A stretch of DNA of 64,000 nucleotides from Luidia sarsii (taxonomy: Eukaryota > Echinodermata > Asteroidea > Paxillosida > Luidiidae), in the NCBI GenBank assembly GCA_949987565.1, contig OX465101.1:20451624-20515623 (forward strand), in the 5' to 3' direction. The position numbers were made by a program, and so were the translations under genes. The notes below the pieces were generated by a model. That model saw only the letters and a program-made list of their open reading frames with translations. It made no database searches and was not told the DNA's origin. This document shows positions 1-12,300 of this stretch, one piece after another (position 1 is the first letter of the stretch; the number at the start of each line of letters is the position of its first letter).

Positions 1-90
1 ATATACGGCAGTTAATGGTTGATTGCTTCTAGCTGGTGCCCCACCCTGGCAAAGACTAGTTGACTAATTGACTATCCCAGTCCAAGAAAA
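1..90 (+). repeat. SINE-related fragment at window start
   Basis: The stretch with CGGCAGTTAATGGTTGA and GGCAAAGACTAGTTGAC matches segments at about 62090-62140 and 62424-62476 that belong to tRNA-headed repeats. The rest of the piece lies outside the window. Confidence 0.55.
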
Positions 91-287
91 GTTTTCTGTG
101 CCAATTTTGCTGTTATCATGATAAAGGTGTTTACTGGATGCTGAGTATATTGGAATTTGTATTAATTTCCTGTCCCTTGCATAATTTGCTCTAAAATTTA
201 TAAAATATCTGAGAATATGTTTCCATACATGTTATTCTATTGGTGTGTTTGACTTGGTGTGTATTTTTGTTTGAATCAATTTGGTAG

Positions 288-398
288 GCTTCAAATGAAG
301 AAAGAAGATCTCTCACGGAAAGCTAATGAAACAGCCCGTATGAAACAAGAAAATGATGAAATGGAACTGCGTATGAAACAATTAGATGAAAATCACCA
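288..398 (+). CDS. Exon 1 in window, coiled-coil gene
   Basis: Acceptor AG at 286-287, donor GTAAGT at 399. The first base completes a codon begun upstream; 36 codons and two bases follow. The peptide starts [20 protein letters not shown] and is highly charged coiled coil. Confidence 0.85.
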
Positions 399-3300
399 GT
401 AAGTGTAAACAATAATTACATATATGTAAATCAGGTCGTACACATGTACATGTATTTTTATTTTTTATTTTACCCCAGTGAAACATGTTGCTATTTCTGG
501 CATCAGGCTGGTTGAACAAGGTTATAATTATACCATCATCTCTGGAAACTGAACCAATATGCATGTTTTTTTTATATAACATTAATCAAGACAGCTATGA
601 CTCCTTCTTGGTGTTTTCTTTTTTCAACACTACTATTGAAAAATTCACTTAGGCAGTTGGCTTGAAATGATAACATAAATAACCACTGACTAACTGGAAA
701 CTTTATATTAAAGAATGTGTTTTTTCTTCATCCAATTAGAGTAACTGTTCAACTTCTGGGCAAGCAGATCGGGGACTTTAGAGACATACTAACGAGGGAA
801 CGCAAAGAACGATTTGATCTTCAGGAAAAACGTGACAGTTTAACCAGAAAAATTGATGACTTCAAGCTCGCTTTTGCCAATTTCATGTCTGAGATGAATC
901 TGCGAATCAATCAAGCAAAGCAAGAGCAAGGAGAACTTTCAAATGAAGTAAGTTTTAGATATAGAGAAAATAATTCTTATTTTGCCATACATGCATTTTA
1001 AGATTAAAACAAAATAATTTAAAATGTATTTGTGCAGTGTCTTAACCACTTTGCGCCGGGAACTCCGAAATCGAAGCTCCGTTGGATTCACTATGCGACG
1101 GGGCCCTCCGAATCCGGGCACCACTATTGTCCACATTCTAAATAAAGACTCTTTTCAGCTTAGAACAAAGCAATACGAATCAGTACAAAGACCCTTTTGG
1201 AAGCAAGTTACCACATGAATTGCAAGATTAGCAGCAGTAATTTTGCAATTGTAGGATCTTTACTGTGGATAATCGAGGGATACCGCGCTGCCGCTGAAAG
1301 CACGCGGGGGACATTATGTAGGCATGCCACACAGCCCAATGGTCGTCAGTCAGGCAGTGGAAGTTCACACACCACAATCTGTACGCTCGGTTGGGGCCAA
1401 TCAACTCGAAGATTTGACTGCCTGGAGTGGAGGTTTGTCTGCGGTCAGGGATCATCAGTACCGCACACGCACACACACACACACAAGTCCATTACGCTCT
1501 ATTGATGACGCACAATGTGCCTTTTTTCGAACGAATAATCTCTTGACAAAAGCCACAACGACGTCCGAATTGTGCCAGGTTTTACTCTCTTGTACCCATA
1601 GTATACACTTCTTGATTTATTTCACAGAAATATATTGTTCTGATTGTTTTAGCGAGATTTGAAAATGATGCATTGTTAAAAAAAAACTTGTATGGCGGTC
1701 ATGGGTGCTGTGAAACCACCCGGCGCAAAGTGGTTAAACCTCTGAAATGGATTGATTTGCCAGAAACTTGGTTCATGGGTAATACCTACATGTACTTCAC
1801 ACTTGGATACTGGAGATCAGTCATTGTCATCACTCAAGTCTGGGGTTTTGTTGCACCACTAAGCACCCTATTTAGTATGTCATTTAGCTTTTAGGTTTCA
1901 GCAAAAATGTTTAATATTTCTATAATTGTGCTGAATTGCTACCCTAGCTGTATCCCCTAGCTCACCTGGGGATAGCCAACTACAACTTTAGACAGCAAAT
2001 AAGCAATTGGACACTTCTTGGTCAACTGCCTGCATAAGCCGCATTGCCACAGGACTAAAATTTATCCGAGAAGATAGTTCAATGTCAAATGGTTAAATCT
2101 TACCGTTGTTCCCACTTGGACTATTTAAATCGGTCAATTCTACCTAGACGATGGTTAAAGTAAACCAAGCTGGCAGTATAATTGCTCATGAGGGCACTGC
2201 ATGTGACCTTAAGGTTACAAAATGACATTATAGTGCATGAAATAAGAACAATTTTCAGATGAGGAAAAGGACACTTTATACCCGGTACTTCATGTTCAAC
2301 CATAGGAGATGATTGCAGTGTGGCCAAAAAGACACACTAAAAAACCACAACAGAAGCCTGAAGGGAAAAAGCGACAGAATCAGAGTCGCAAAGAAACATG
2401 TTGCTTGCTACAGATTTGGGGCAAAAAGAAACACTGATCTGCTGATACATGCCAAGTGTCCTCCTGGTGGGCTTAAAGAGTGACAACCTGAAATAATTGT
2501 CAATACGGTATGCAGTGAAGGCAATTGCTTGGTCAAACATCATTCAGCATACACTGTAAAACCGCATAACAAATTGGAATTGGAAAACATACACCAAAGC
2601 AAAGGACAGAATGGCCCCATTCTAAGGTGGAAGGGCTTCAGTGACAAATCTTCGGTTTACTCAAGAATTTTATTGCGAATTCTGAAAATGGCATATTAAA
2701 ACCCTAACCCCAAGCCATTCTACTGAGGTCTATTCTCAATACTCCAACTTGAGACATAAAAAAATGGCATTCAGTCTCAATACTCCAAAATCCTCCAGTA
2801 TTTTGTACTGAGTAGTGTTCACTGCCTCATTCCTCCAAAATCCTCCTATCTAAAAGCTTGCCCCCAAAGGCCACTGCTGGGGAAGGGTGGGGTTGGGAAG
2901 GTATTGAAAGCTCATACATGTACAGAGTGATGACTGATGATAGACTTGGTTATAATCATTGCCCCCCAGGAAACTGCTTACACTAGACTAGACACGCAGC
3001 ACAATTCCAAAATTGTGACAATCAATCCTCCAAAATCCTTGTTTGAGTCGAACACCAACCAGCCTCAATCCTGATCATGTTACAGTACTACCAGCCTCAA
3101 TCCTCCAAAATCCTTCTTGAAAATTTTACATTCAGTCTCAATCCTGCAAATCCTCCAATGCTTCAACTAAGGCTGGGCAAAATCGGGTATTTAAGGAACC
3201 GGATACCCGAATTTTGAAATCGTCGGTACCCGGATACCCGCCATTCAATGTAAAACATAAGAAATTAAGAACCCGGAAGTACATTGCGTAATGCCCGCTG

Positions 3301-6300
3301 GTCACTATTGCAGTATCGAAGCGCCGCGCCAGGCATGCGTTCAGTTTCTACATAATTAAATCGGCAACCTCGATAATAAAATCGGCAACATCGATAATAA
3401 AATCGGCAACAAGCAACATCGATTATAAAATCAGCAACAAGCAACATCGATTAAAAAAACCCCTTTACTTGAGGTTTTCCTGGGTTTCTTTGACGTCCAA
3501 AACAATTAAGCAGCATTGTTTTAACATTCTGCGGTCATTAGAATCATGGCGTCCGAAACGAAAACGATCACTTGTGAAATCTACAGCGAGAGTGCTGTAT
3601 CACAACACGTGCATTTTGTAGACTGGTTCCGTCCCATTTGGCCAGGATTAAAACCGCATGTGTGAGGCTGCTGAGGCGGGAACCATGCTGAAAAAGCACC
3701 TCAGGCCTATGTCCGTACTGCTGTGTATTCATGTGCGTAGGTGCGGTACACAAGCCCTTCGTGTTGCATCATCGCGCTGCACATGGTGCGGAGTGCGTTG
3801 GTTTTGCGACAAAAAAAAATCCGGCAGGGTCATATTCCAGGCATGCGCAGTATGATGAGGTCATATTACAGGGACGTGCAGTTCGGCGTCCGTGGCCTGC
3901 AAAGCAATAATTTTTGAATCGCGATCCACTTTCCAAAAATATTGCCCTGTGTAAACTCGTGCACAAAAATAAATCGATTCTTAAATTGCGATGATGCGGT
4001 CCACTTTTCGACGGTTTTCCTTTTCTAGCGGGATTGCACCTAATGATAACCATGGCTTAGAAGACAACTCTATTCAATGACCCCAACAATCAAATTTTGA
4101 GTTGATCCAAATTCGGTTCCTCTTTTAAAGTATTGAATCGGATGCCACTGCGTCTTACAATCTCATTGACAAAGTAAAGATACGTTGTTCAAAAAAAAAA
4201 TTGGATACCCGAACTCCAAAAATGGAACCGGGTATCCGATACCTTCGGTCGGGTTTCGGGTACCCGGGTTTTCTGCCCAGCCCTAGCTTCAACTTACTAC
4301 CAGCCTCAATCCTCCAAAATCCTCGAACACCACCTGAAGGATTTTGGAGGATTCAAGGAGGTTAGAAAAAACCCTGCTGATGACAGTCATGAGCACTGGA
4401 ACATTTCTTCGATGAAGTGATTGAGCCAAAGAAATTTTCACAATTTTCTATCATCCTTGTATACATTCGGTTTATATTGTAAAGGTTGTCTCAAATTCAA
4501 ATTATCTAAAATTATTTGAAGATTTTTTATTAGAAGAAACTAAATCCCGTTTGAAACTTCAAGTTACATGTAGCATTTATAAAGGGTAAGAACATGGTCT
4601 TCTGCTCTTAATATTTATTCCAGAGTCTGCACTCTGAAGACAAAAGGAAACTTACATTATTTTAATAATTAGGGAAACTGTTATCAGTTAATTACATACA
4701 TGTAGCATAGACAATTGGACTAGATATGAGCCTCAGTTTCGGGTATAGCATGCCAATTATCTACCACAAAGCAGCCAAGCTTTTTGGCAGGGGTCTCAGA
4801 CCTTGTCAACTATCCTTGTTAGTTTGTACATGTCTAGAAATAATCAACTAAGTATTTTGTCAGTAGTGCTACTTGTATTTGCATGTGTTGTAATTAAGTC
4901 AGATGCTTGAAGAAGTTTATTGTAATTTGATTGGTTTCTTACCCCTTTCAATGTACATGTATAGGCCTATATCATAGTTGACATTAGTTTGTTAACTTGT
5001 GATGTTAATCAAATTAATAAAACTGACTGGGAACCTTTTAAAATGTTTTAATTTTTCAAAGATTGTGTAATACTGCTTTATGGTGTTGCTTTATTTTATA
5101 TATTTTTTTGTCAGGGTTCGAGGTTGCAGAAAGATCTTCGATCAGATTGTGTTACTACTGAGCAATTATTAAAAGAAGTGAAGAAGCAACAAGAGCACTT
5201 TGATGGTATGAAAGACAAATTGGATATTACTGTTGGTAACTTGCAGGTAAATAATCCTATTCTTCTCATGAAGACCTAGTTGTTTTTATCTGACAGAAGA
5301 TTAGAGGAATTCTTGATTGGGAACTATTCACAATTGTACACTGGTGTACATGTAGGAAAAAAAATTGAATGTATGTGAAATATAAGTGTAGTCGCTTACA
5401 TTCTACTTTATACTAGTTTAAAAAAGTTTATTCAATACTGTCCGTAGATATACAAAGCATTGCAAGACACCCAGAGCCACTGTTGTCATTCATGATGCTG
5501 TCACAAGTTTACAAATATTCTGCATCAATATAGACACTTATGTCAAGTTTGATTTTGTTTATATTGCTTCACTGATGTCCATATTTCATATTCGCTGATT
5601 GGGAAGATAGTTTTTAATATAAAACTTGAATCGAAAGGTTTTGTGGTATAAATTCCTAATCATAATTTTTCACAAATGTGATTAATTTTTGCAGATGTTC
5701 ATCACAAATCTCATGAAATATTTTTCAATAAATGAATTTTTGCTGAGTTTAAACACCTGCTTCTTGTTGCTTCATACATGTATACCATACTTGAATCACT
5801 TTTCACATTCTGTCGTCACATTTCTTTGTGAAAGACCACCAGTACATATCCACAGTGATGCAGTGATGCAGTTGGTCTGTTACCAACCTAATTGTAATGA
5901 GTCTTGAGTGCCATTAGACATTGTCACGTTGAATTTAAGAGAAAGTCTTAGTGTTGGCTTTTTAAAGCCCCTACATAACATTGGTCGAGGTCAAATAAGA
6001 GCATCCATACGTTGTTTGATCCAACATATGCCTGAAATAGCGCATCTGTGAAAATTTCAGCTCAATCTGCCAACCGAGTCTTGAGAAAATTGTGATAACC
6101 GCTACATTTGTTTCGCGAAAATGCAGCATTCAACGCCGTTCTGTTCCGAAAAATAGTTTAGATATACCGGTAGGTGAGACGTAAACGATTTCTTTTACAC
6201 TTTTCTCCCAAAATACAACATTTTAGGCAGAAATATTTCAGTGCGAGGTTTGTACTATAACCATCTTCAAACTGTATAAGTTTCATGTAAATCTTTGAGC

Positions 6301-9300
6301 ATTTCTGTTTTTCTATCTTACCGGGTACCAATGTTGTGTAGGGGCTTTAAAGCCCTACACAACATTGGTCGAGGTCTAAGAATAGCATCCATACGTTGTC
6401 TGATCCAACATATGCATGAAATAGCACACCTGTGAAAATTTCAGCTCAATCCGCCAACCGAGTCTCAAGAAAATCATGGAAACCGCTTCATTTGTTCGCG
6501 AAAATGCAGCATTCAACGCCGTAGGCCTACTGTTCCGAAAAATAGTTTAGATCTCGGTGAGACGTAAACTATTTCTTTTACTCATTTCTCCTAAAATAAA
6601 ATATTTAGGCAGAGATATTTCAGTGAGATGTTTCTACCATAACCATCTTCAAACTGTATAAGTTTCATGTAAATCTGTGAACATTTCTGTTTTTCGATCT
6701 TACCAATGTTGTGTATGGGCTTTAAGCCACATAATAGTTCTTTAAAAACCTAGTCAGAAGTATATATTTTACAACTACACAGGGTAAATTTTACAATTTT
6801 GAAAATTTGTCTGTAATTCAATGAGGTTTTGCCCTGCACTGAATAATAAGCACTGAATGCTCAGTGCTTTGCCCGCTTCCTGATGAAAATATTTCAGGCA
6901 GTTTGTCTGCTTACTGTAGTTTATTGAGTCTACTGCCTTCTCCTACCCAGATTACCATACGAGTTGCATATTACGAGTAGACCTATTATGCCATTCGCTA
7001 AATTCTTGATCAACTGGTAGTGCGCCCTCATCTCCCATGATGCCTAGCGGCATAGCTGCCATGATCTTTCTCTTTTTCCTTAGCGCCATTACGAACGGAC
7101 GTGTTGTCCAAACTCTGAGTTTCAAGGTTTTTTTTCGTTCGCTTTTGCGCTCTGTAGACGTACTAATTCAAGCTTGTTATTTACATGTTCCTGTAATCCT
7201 GGTAAGATCGTTCTTTTGTGGAACGCATATTTCTTGTGTTTTTTGCTGTATTCTGACTTGTGTGCATGTGCATGTTGGTGTGTATCGTGTCTTCTTTGTG
7301 CATTATCTAATAGATCAGGAGACCACCATCAGGATTCGTCGGCTCGCAGCGTGGGTGATCGCGGTGCGACTCCCCGCTCGCGCCACTGCGCAAGCAAGGG
7401 ATTGCTAACGATCGCGGGAAACAGTAGAGTGAACGGAAATACTGTTTCTCTAGCGTTTGTGGGGTAATAGGCTGGCGACCTTACTATTATCCCCTACTGT
7501 CGGTTGGGCTACGACAAGCAATACCCCGTTACCTCTGCCTCCATTGTAGCTTCAAGGTGTCCGTAGTGTGTAGTGCAGGTTGCGGTGCTAGCCGGCTTAC
7601 ACTCCCCAGCTTGCTGGGTCGACAGACGGACAGGGTCACTCTTTTATCGGTCGAGAGGGACGACTAGGTGACCCCATCCAGACCGGGACGGTGGACTCGT
7701 TAGTAGGTACGCAAGGCCACGAGTCCTGCCCGCCCCCTCTGGCAACACGCTCCCAGATCGGGGTGGCGGTCTCATTTCTGTAAGGCGCGAAAGGCCACGA
7801 GACCTCCCCATCCCCCTCCCGCAGCACTGGGCCTCTACACGCCGAGCTTCTCTGGCCCCTGCACGCTTGTGAACACGGCCTTTCAAAGCGTGGCAGCAAC
7901 GGTGTGACGAACGGTAGTTCGTTGAGGCGTGGCAGGCCGCTATTCTCCAGGACGGTGTTAGCGCCCGCGCCGTGTTCCCACGGGACAAGGCCAGACAGCA
8001 CCCCCCCCAGTTCGGGGCAGCCGCGTGCTTTGTTCTGCGGGAAGCCTACTGCGTGCGCTCGTAACTGCACGTAAGCCTGTGCAGACGCCGGGTTGCGTCC
8101 CCAGGGTCGGGGCAGCGTGCACTTTGTTCCGGAGGACTAGACCCGCCGCATGCATCCGCTCTAGCTTCCAGCCGGCCCGCAGAGGCGGCTGAGGCAGTGG
8201 CGTGCCTGCTCTGGACCACCATGGCTGACGGAGGACTTTACGCACCTAAGAAGACGGCGACGTCATCCCGTACTCCCACAGGCGTGGGATGCCACAGTCA
8301 ACACGGTGGCCCGGTCCCAAGCGGCTGCTACTCACTCGCCAGCAAGACCTGCCGAACCCCTTGGACTGCTACGCCGCCGGGGTTTTTGGCCTCCGTCCCC
8401 GATTAACCAGCATGTCCAGCCAGAGGCCCATGTTTTGAGTAATTCTGATGACGTTACTCAACGGGGCCACGCCTTGGGCGTATTTTCAGCCTCCCCGTCG
8501 GTGGCGATGTCCGCGCAACAGTCCGGGTTCGACTCCTCATCCACAAAGAAACGTAAGAAGTCCTTCTCTGATCATTAAGGCTGATCCCTCACTGTCAACC
8601 GCAGAGGCCCTCCGTGCTATATCAGAGACTTTGTCCTCTCCGGACCCGTACTCAGCCCCCGATCTCCATTCAGATGTACAGAACTTAGGGGCTGGAGATG
8701 AGGAGCCCGCAGCTCTGCCCTATCGAGGCCAACATACAGCCAGCGAGATTCATGCCCACGCCGTACCTATGGGCCGAGCGGTTTCAAATATCGACTCGGG
8801 ACCACCTGCACCTGACGAGGGGACCTGCTGTCCGATGAAGAAGTCTTTCTCCCGCCGAGTCAAGACTTCGCCTACTGCAACGGGAAATAGCCTCCCCGCC
8901 CCAGTACAGCAGCAAGATACCCAGGATCGTCCATCCTTTAAACGACACTCCTTGGGGGCTGATTCGTCGGTATCGGTTTTTCCGGAGCTCCCCCTGGATA
9001 GGGCCTGCATTGACACCATGAATCGCCTAGTTAAGGCAAAAAAATGGCCACCATGTAATATCCGCTCTACAAGTACTTTCATTTTCTTCAAGATGACTTT
9101 CCTCTCTGTACCGGCGATCCCAGAGGCAGCTAGAGACAAAATCACTGCAGAAAAACATAAATCCTGGTGAACACCCTCACCGAGGGTGTTCACCAGGATC
9201 ATGAAGACTGTGGGGGCATCACTCCTCCGCTCCAGTATACTGATTTTCCAGTACCTCGACGATTGGCTGATAATGGGCCGCTCCGAAAGCGAGAACGTCC

Positions 9301-12300
9301 ATGCCACCCGAGCTACTTATGGTCTGACGTCTCGCCTAGGGTTGCTTATAAACCACAAGAAGTCGAGAAGCACGCCAACACAAACGCCAACCTACCTCGG
9401 AGCAGTTCTCGACCTCCGCAGGGGAATAGCATCGCCTACCAACGACCGAGTCAACAACCCACTCCAGTGTGTCGCCATGTTTCAAATTCAAGGCAACACG
9501 AGTGCCAGAGCATGGCTTCACCTCCTAGGACTGATGGCCAGTCTCGTGGACCTCGTTCCCTGGTGCCGGCTGTTCATGAGACCCTTACAGCTACACCTCT
9601 TGGCTCATTTCAAACCCAAGAAGGACTCGATCGACCTAAAGATCCCGGCATCGCCCATGGTTCTTCAACACCTTGCTTGGTGGTCGATACAAAGCAACCT
9701 GACGGCTGGCTTCCCTTTCACGGTTTTAAAGCACGAACTGGTAATCACAACAGACGCTTCAAATCTTGGCTGGGGGGCCTCCCTTCCCCCGAGACAAGCC
9801 TCGGGCATTTGGGGCACCGACTTCCAGGGATCTCACATCAACTTCCTCGAATTACGGGCCATCTTCGAGGCCCTACAACGCTTCCAACCATTGGTCCACG
9901 GCAAGAGGGTGCTGATCCGGTCAGACAATGCAACAGCAGTCGCATATGTCAACCACCAAGGCGGTACACGCTCCCCTCGGCTGTGTGTCCTGACTTGGCA
10001 GCTCTCTCACTTTGCAATCAAACACACGGTGGAAAATCCGGGCAGAGCACATCCCAGGCGTCGCCAACAACTTGGCGGATGCCCTTTCCCGAGGGACAAT
10101 GCGTCCCACCGAGTGGACACTTAAGCTAGAGGTTGTCAGGGCATTGTTCCAGGTTCTCGACAGGCCCCACGTGGATCTCTTTGCGTCACACCTGAATGCC
10201 CAGCTCCCCACGTACTGCACGAGATATCCCCATCCTCAGGCCTGGGCAACGGACGCCCTACGCATCCCTTGGGAAGGGCTTCTGGCATACGCATTCCCTC
10301 CCCTGTCTGTAATACCGAGGGTACTGTCCAAAATAGAACTGGAGAGCTGCCGCGTCCTCCTCATTGCCCCGTTCTGGCCGAGGCAGTCGTGGTTTCCCCA
10401 TGTGGTCAGACTCCTAGTCAACACTTCTCTGATTCTCCCGCTTCGTCCGGACATCACACGTCCTGCATCCGGACCCAGCTCATCTGCACCTAACGTGATG
10501 GACTCTGTCCAACAGTCATTCCGAGAGGCGGGCCTTTCTCTCGACGCTGCAGCTATGGCCGCCAGGGGCTGTCGGCCGTCTACCAGAAAGATGTACGACA
10601 GCCGCATACGATATTTTGACTCGTGGTGCAAGGGGCGAGCTACTGATCCGTTCATGGCACCTGTTTCAGAGGTAGCTGACTTCTTCATGCACCTGTTTCA
10701 CTCTAGCCTCCTGGTGTCAACAATCAGGAATTATCGCTCGGCCATTGCGGCAATTCACTGTGGCTTTGGTGATGGCAACTTTCCGACAATCCATCACCTC
10801 CTGAGAGGAATGTTTATTGAGCGTCCACCATCTAGGAAGCTTATTCTGTCCTGGAATCTGGGCCAGGTCCTACGTCTGCTGGCGGGCCCACCCTTTGAAC
10901 CCCACGCAAGGGCCTTCCTTCTTCACCTCAGCATCAAATTGGCATTCCTCTTAGCTGTTGTAACGTCAAGGAGAGGTTGCGAGATCAAGGCTCTCTCCAT
11001 AGCTGATGGTCATATTAGATGGGAGCCTCTTGGTGTACGCCTCATCCCAGGTGTCAGGTTCCTCAACAAAAAACAGACGCCTTCCTTTCGACCACCGGAC
11101 ATCTTCGTCCCGTCAAGATGGATAGTGTCGGCTATCAAGTTTGGTAATGAGGACTGGGTTTCTGCACGGGACGATCAAAGTAAACGTTACATCCGGGCTC
11201 ATGACGTTCGGGCCGTGTCTTCCTCCTTGGCTTACTTTAAGGGGATTATGATAACAGACATTTGTAAAGCGGCATGCTGAAAATCTTGCAAGGGGACCAC
11301 TCCGATGGGCTGGCTGTCCTTGACACAGCAACGCAGTCAACTTGAGGCCGGCCACCCATGCCCGGTCAAGGCACTCATCCAAGCGACTTTTGGTAAGCCT
11401 CTTAACCACCCTACTTGAAATATACACTTATTGTCAGGTTACTTATCTTGGTAGTGCGGCCTCGCCGAGCCCACCTCCTTGGTGCGGTGCTACTCTGCAA
11501 CTCGTATGGTAATCTGGGTAGGAGAAGGCAGTAGACTCTCCCCCCCACCTGATGTGGTCCGAGTCTACTACTGATACCTACCCAGATTACCAGTCTCCCT
11601 CCCTTCCTTCCCACTCGGCTTTGGCACTTAGGCGCTTTGAAAAAGAGGAAGATCATGGCGGCTATGCCGCTAGGCATCATGGGAGATGAGGGTGCAATAC
11701 CAGTTGATCAAGAATTTAGCGAATGGCATAATAGGGCTAGGGAAATATGCAACTCGTATGGTAATCTGGGTACATGTAGGTATCAGTGGTAGACTCAGAT
11801 CAAATCAGGTTTGGGAGAATTTAGTAAGGATTTCAATAGCAAAGAACAAAATTAAATGCATATGGAGTTGGTTTCACGATTTTCTCAAGACTTGGTTGAT
11901 GGATTTAGCTGAAATTTTCACAGGTGTGCTATTTCATGCATATGTTGGATCAGACAACGTATGGATGCTATTCTTTGACCTGGCCAATTATGTGTAGGGG
12001 CTTTAAGAGGGCGGAAACTGAAGAAGCTCCAGATTTTTTATTGTCATTATCTAGTGGGGATTTTTGGCTTGACATACATTATAGCCATGTACATACCTGT
12101 ATGATGTTTTTTATTTCATAGTCTGATAAGATATGTCTTGAAGAAGCTCTTAATGAGAAGCAGGAGCTAATAAAGAATGGTATTCCAGCCTATGAAGCAA
12201 GTGAAACAATATTTGAAGAGAGGACCAAGGAATATGAAGCAAAGAAAAAAAGTGTTGTTTGTAAGTATGGATTTAATGAGTGTATTTTCATTTTTGGAAC

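Larger units (their letters stand above)
6928..11818 (+). mobile_element. DIRS-like tyrosine-recombinase retrotransposon, copy A (defective)
   Basis: The element starts GTCTACTGCC at 6928 and ends GGGAGA at 11818. It has long terminal inverted repeats, a Gag region, reverse transcriptase, RNase H, a methyltransferase-like region, a tyrosine recombinase and an internal complementary region joining the complements of both outer ends. That order and the lack of long direct LTRs or an obvious target duplication are hallmarks of the DIRS order. Copy A has several gag frameshifts, a deletion of most of the RT N-terminal half marked by an 18-bp inverted filler at 9161-9199, a one-base insertion near 10034, and recombinase deletions that include the catalytic Tyr. 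It sits in intron 3 of the coiled-coil gene, same strand, and cannot move with its own proteins. Confidence 0.9.

Noticed and set aside
7037..7408. ORFs across the DIRS left inverted repeat
   Set aside because: They lie in the inverted repeat and leader, overlap in several frames, and differ between copies A and B without protein conservation.
7636..8245. Minus-strand ORFs in the DIRS leader
   Set aside because: GC-rich sequence with few stops; no motif, and frames are not consistently kept between copies.
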